A stretch of DNA of 64,000 bases from Duganella dendranthematis (GTDB lineage Bacteria > Pseudomonadota > Gammaproteobacteria > Burkholderiales > Burkholderiaceae_D): NCBI RefSeq assembly GCF_012849375.1, contig NZ_CP051684.1:1-64000 (forward strand). The letters run 5' to 3'. Positions 61,173 to 64,000 of the stretch are shown here, piece by piece. How positions within the stretch are numbered: the stretch's first letter is position 1; each line of letters opens with the position of its first letter. The notes beneath the pieces were generated by a model that was not told the DNA's origin, did no database searches, and saw nothing but the letters and a program-made list of their open reading frames with translations. The translations under genes and the position numbers were made by a program.

Positions 61173-62078
61173 TTACTCGTAGCCGTAAGCGCGCAGGCCC
61201 GCTTCGTTATCTGCCCAGCCGGATTTGACCTTGACCCAGATTTCCAGGTACACCGGACCGCCGAACAGCTTTTCCATGTCGAGACGCGCTTGCGTCGACA
61301 CTTCCTTCAGGCGCGCACCTTTGTTACCGATGATCATGGACTTGTGCGTGTCGCGTTCGACCAGGATGGCGGCAAACACGCGGCGCAGATCACCCTCCTG
61401 CTCGAACTGTTCGATCAGCACGGTGCTGGTGTATGGCAGCTCGTCGCCGACAAAGCGGAACAGCTTTTCGCGCACGATTTCCGACGCCATGAACTTTTCG
61501 CTGCGGTCGGTGATGTCGTCCGGGCCGAAAATCGCTTCGTTCTCCGGCAGCAGGCGTTTCAGTTCTTTTTCCAGGCCATCCAGCTGGAAGCGCAGCTTGG
61601 CCGATACCGGCACGATGGCGGCAAAGTTGAACTTGGCGGCAACCTGCTGCGCAAACGGCATCAGCGCGGCTTTGTCTTTCACGCGGTCGGCCTTGTTGAT
61701 CACCAGGACCACCGGTACTTCGGTCGGCAGCAGGTCCAGCACTTGCTGGTCGGCCGGGCCGAAGGTGCCCGCTTCGATGACGAACAGGATCAGGTCCGAC
61801 GAGATCAGCGTGTTGGTGACGGTTTTGTTCAGCGTCTTGTTCAGCGCATTGGCGTGACGGGTCTGGAAGCCCGGCGTATCGACGTAGATGAACTGTGCGT
61901 CGTCATAGGTCTGGATGCCGGTGATGCGGTGGCGCGTGGTCTGCGCCTTGCGCGAGGTGATGCTGACCTTGGCGCCAATCAGCGTATTCATCAGCGTGGA
62001 CTTGCCGACGTTCGGGCGGCCCACAATGGCGATATAGCCGCAACGGTAATTGCTGGCGGAGGTCGTTTCGGTAGTCAT
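61173..62078 (-). CDS. era: GTPase Era
   Basis: A 301-residue GTPase needed for 16S rRNA maturation and 30S assembly. G-motifs: [14 protein letters not shown] (G1), DTPGFQTRH (G3), [11 protein letters not shown] (G4) and VPVSAK (G5). The C-terminal KH domain has the segment [20 protein letters not shown] that binds the 3' end of 16S rRNA. It follows rnc by 12 bases, the standard pairing. Confidence 0.98.
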   Translation of the reverse strand: MTTETTSASNYRCGYIAIVGRPNVGKSTLMNTLIGAKVSITSRKAQTTRHRITGIQTYDDAQFIYVDTPGFQTRHANALNKTLNKTVTNTLISSDLILFVIEAGTFGPADQQVLDLLPTEVPVVLVINKADRVKDKAALMPFAQQVAAKFNFAAIVPVSAKLRFQLDGLEKELKRLLPENEAIFGPDDITDRSEKFMASEIVREKLFRFVGDELPYTSTVLIEQFEQEGDLRRVFAAILVERDTHKSMIIGNKGARLKEVSTQARLDMEKLFGGPVYLEIWVKVKSGWADNEAGLRAYGYE

Positions 62079-62090
62079 GGTAATTCTCTT

Positions 62091-62885
62091 TTATTTGTTG
62101 GCGGCCTTGGCAGACGGCGACGGTGCGTCGCTGCTCTGCACGGTGGCAATGCCGGCCAGCTTGAGCTGGGCGGCGCGCGGCTTGGACTTGCGGGCGGTGG
62201 CCGGGGTTTTCTGCACGGCCAGCTCGGCGGCGGCCAGGGCCAGCTTGGCGGCCGCCTGTTCGCCGGCGCGGCGGCTGCCGCCACGGCCATAGACCTGGAT
62301 GCCGAGCTTGGGCACCAGGCATTCGATCTCGAACTCCTGGCTGTGCGCGGCGCCATGGGTGGCAATCACGTTGTACAGCGGCAGCGAGATTTTCTTCGCC
62401 TGCAGGAATTCCTGCAGCAGCGTCTTGGCATCCTTGCCCAGCGTTTGCGGATCGACCGAATCCAGGATCGGGATGTAGAACGAGCGGATCGCGGTGCGCG
62501 CCGGCTCGAAGCCGCCATCGAGGAAGATGGCGCCAAGCAGCGCTTCCAGCGTGTCGGCCAGGATCGACGGCCGGCGGAAGCCGCCCGATTTCAGCTCGCC
62601 CTCGCCCAGGCGCAGGAACTGGGACAGCTCCAGCTTCTGGGCGATTTCGAACAGCGACTGCTGCTTGACCAGGTTGGCGCGCAGGCGCGACAGGTCGCCC
62701 TCGTCGATGTCCAGATACCGGTCGTACAGGATGGACGCCACCACGCAGTTGAGGATGGAGTCGCCCAGGAATTCCAGCCGCTCATTATGCACACTGCTGT
62801 GGCTACGGTGCGTCAAGGCCTGCTGCAGAAGACCAGCATCCTGGAACGTGTAGCCTAAACGAGTTTGCAATAACTGGAGATTCAT
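62091..62885 (-). CDS. rnc: Ribonuclease III
   Basis: A 264-residue double-strand-specific endoribonuclease. The catalytic signature is [18 protein letters not shown], with further acidic ligands in [16 protein letters not shown]. The double-stranded RNA-binding domain spans about 155-225 ([40 protein letters not shown]). A 30-residue Ala/Lys-rich tail follows. It lies 15 bases after the DUF4845 gene. Confidence 0.97.
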   Translation of the reverse strand: MNLQLLQTRLGYTFQDAGLLQQALTHRSHSSVHNERLEFLGDSILNCVVASILYDRYLDIDEGDLSRLRANLVKQQSLFEIAQKLELSQFLRLGEGELKSGGFRRPSILADTLEALLGAIFLDGGFEPARTAIRSFYIPILDSVDPQTLGKDAKTLLQEFLQAKKISLPLYNVIATHGAAHSQEFEIECLVPKLGIQVYGRGGSRRAGEQAAAKLALAAAELAVQKTPATARKSKPRAAQLKLAGIATVQSSDAPSPSAKAANK

Positions 62886-62900
62886 TATGTGATCGGTTCT

Positions 62901-63275
62901 TTATTCGGTTTTCGCGGGTGTGGCGCCACTTTTGGCGGTGGTGCCTTCATACTCAAGCAGCAAGCTGGCCGGTCCGACCAGCGGGATTTTCTTCTCGTAG
63001 GCGAAACTGATATCGGTCTCGCCATTGTTTTTTTCAATGATCAGGTCACGGCTGCTGATCGAACTGATGTAGCCGGCAGTGGCGCTGGCGTCAAACGACT
63101 TCTGGATCTCGATCACGCCGCCGCCGGTGGCCTTGGCGGTGGCGATGGCGTTCTTGATCGCGCGGTATTCCATGTAGGTCGGCACAATCTTCAGGCCCAG
63201 CATCAGCACGAAGCCCAGCGCCGCCAGCACCACGATCAACCCTACCAGCGAAATCCCCTGCTGTCGTTTGTGCAT
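62901..63275 (-). CDS. DUF4845 membrane protein
   Basis: A 124-residue protein with one N-terminal membrane helix (GISLVGLIVVLAALGFVLML) and a small extracytoplasmic domain (VPTYMEYRAIKNAIATAKAT; YISSISSRDLIIEKNNGETD). This is the DUF4845 protein regularly found between lepB and rnc in betaproteobacteria; its function is unknown. Its start resembles a pseudopilin helix, but the G^F cleavage site is lacking. Confidence 0.93.
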   Translation of the reverse strand: MHKRQQGISLVGLIVVLAALGFVLMLGLKIVPTYMEYRAIKNAIATAKATGGGVIEIQKSFDASATAGYISSISSRDLIIEKNNGETDISFAYEKKIPLVGPASLLLEYEGTTAKSGATPAKTE

Positions 63276-63286
63276 CTTAGTCCCTT

Positions 63287-64000
63287 TTAATGGATGCCAC
63301 CGATACGGCGCAGATTACCCAGGTTCATCCAGACAAAGAATGCCTTACCGACAATGTTCTTATCCGGCACAAAGCCCCAGTAACGGCTGTCCGCACTGTT
63401 GTCGCGGTTGTCGCCCATCATGAAGTAGTTGCCTGCTGGAACTGTGCAGGTAAAGCCTTCATAGCGGTAGGTGCAGGCATCATTATGCGGGAACGGCAGC
63501 ACATTATCGCGATTGTAGGTCGGCGCCGCGGCGTTGTTCAGGATCCGATGGCTGACGCCGCTCAGGTTTTCCTCGAACTGCTTGTTATACACAAGCTTTT
63601 CGTCTTCCAGGTAATCGTCCAGCGCGGTGTACTTCACTTCCACGCCATTGACGGTTAAGCGCTTGTTTTCATACGTGATTTTATCACCCGGCACGCCGAT
63701 CACGCGTTTGATGTAATCCTGGCTCATGTCCATCGGATATTTGAACACCATCACGTCGCCGCGCTGCGGGTCGTTGATCTGGATGATTTTCTTGTTCAGC
63801 ACCGGCAGACGGATGCCGTAGGTGAACTTGTTCACCAGGATCAGATCGCCCACCAGCAGGGTCGGCACCATCGACGACGATGGAATCTTGAACGGCTCAT
63901 ACAGGAACGAACGCAGGCAGAACACCAGCGCGATCACCGGGAAGAAGCTGCCCGAGTATTCGATCCAGGTCGGCTGGCGAAGGATGCCGGCTTCCATTTC
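63287..64000 (-). CDS. lepB: Signal peptidase I, N-terminus beyond window
   Basis: The C-terminal 237 or so residues of signal peptidase I, the membrane enzyme that removes Sec and Tat signal peptides. The catalytic serine is in FKIPSSSMVPTLLVGD and the lysine in YIKRVIGVPGDKI; box E is GNYFMMGDNRDNSADSRYWG. A membrane helix precedes them (FFPVIALVFCLRSFLY). The ATG at 63997 is probably internal, because the frame runs to the window edge and relatives have another N-terminal segment. Confidence 0.96.
   Translation of the reverse strand, partial: EMEAGILRQPTWIEYSGSFFPVIALVFCLRSFLYEPFKIPSSSMVPTLLVGDLILVNKFTYGIRLPVLNKKIIQINDPQRGDVMVFKYPMDMSQDYIKRVIGVPGDKITYENKRLTVNGVEVKYTALDDYLEDEKLVYNKQFEENLSGVSHRILNNAAAPTYNRDNVLPFPHNDACTYRYEGFTCTVPAGNYFMMGDNRDNSADSRYWGFVPDKNIVGKAFFVWMNLGNLRRIGGIH

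Noticed and set aside
62901..63275. DUF4845 protein as another pseudopilin
   Set aside because: The hydrophobic N-terminus is superficially similar, but it lacks the Gly-Phe cleavage site and Glu5, and it has the conserved lepB-rnc position of DUF4845.

Overview
The window looks like a chromosomal piece of a GC-rich betaproteobacterium, most likely family Oxalobacteraceae (Massilia/Duganella/Janthinobacterium-like). The evidence is the gene order lepB-DUF4845-rnc-era-recO-pdxJ-acpS-uvrC-pgsA-tRNA, a PEP-CTERM protein next to an EpsA-type LuxR regulator, TonB-dependent receptors and c-di-GMP signalling. This placement is inferred from gene content; no database search was possible.

Region by region. 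1-4.6 kb: end of a LysE-type exporter, a cupin, an OhrR-like MarR regulator, a degenerate HD-GYP/LuxR protein, hemC without hemD, a short-chain dehydrogenase, and a decayed receiver/histidine-kinase remnant. 4.7-7.9 kb: a membrane GGDEF-EAL protein translationally coupled to a PhnD-like periplasmic binding protein. 7.9-24.5 kb: a long array entirely on the minus strand. In transcription order it holds a TonB-dependent receptor, a secreted ExeM/NucH-type nuclease, a PEP-CTERM protein, a PhoB-like regulator overlapping an EpsA-like LuxR regulator, and a tightly overlapping ten-gene pseudopilus/secretion cluster of mixed type II / MSHA-type IV character. 24.7-27.3 kb: a secreted single-CxxCH protein and an unrecognised partner. 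27.4-37.5 kb: a beta-propeller sensor kinase, then a plus-strand group of alpha/beta hydrolases, DUF1348, YcaC-like hydrolase, PNPOx-fold protein and NarL/LysR/LuxR regulators. 37.5-52.9 kb: DUF2252, then a carbohydrate-use locus with an esterase, galactose-1-dehydrogenase-like enzyme, TonB-dependent receptor, ArsR-type regulator, BNR/sialidase-fold lipoprotein, cytoplasmic GH5, a complete CUT1 sugar ABC transporter and a secreted GH5 cellulase.

52.9-55.9 kb is visibly AT-richer and looks acquired: three small orphan genes and an IS110-family element. Its transposase is frameshifted by one base, and the upstream noncoding end has the size and hairpins expected of a bridge RNA. 55.9-56.6 kb holds four identical tRNA-Gly(GCC) genes and one tRNA-Cys(GCA) behind a near-consensus sigma-70 promoter. 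56.6-64 kb is the conserved housekeeping block ending inside lepB.

How parts work together (inference): in the carbohydrate locus, glycans would enter through the outer-membrane receptor, be trimmed by secreted or lipid-anchored enzymes, cross the inner membrane by the ABC importer and be cut further inside, under an ArsR-type regulator with a large C-terminal sensor-like domain. The pseudopilus cluster would export proteins or build a short filament, and the adjacent regulators, nuclease and PEP-CTERM protein suggest a biofilm or surface role.
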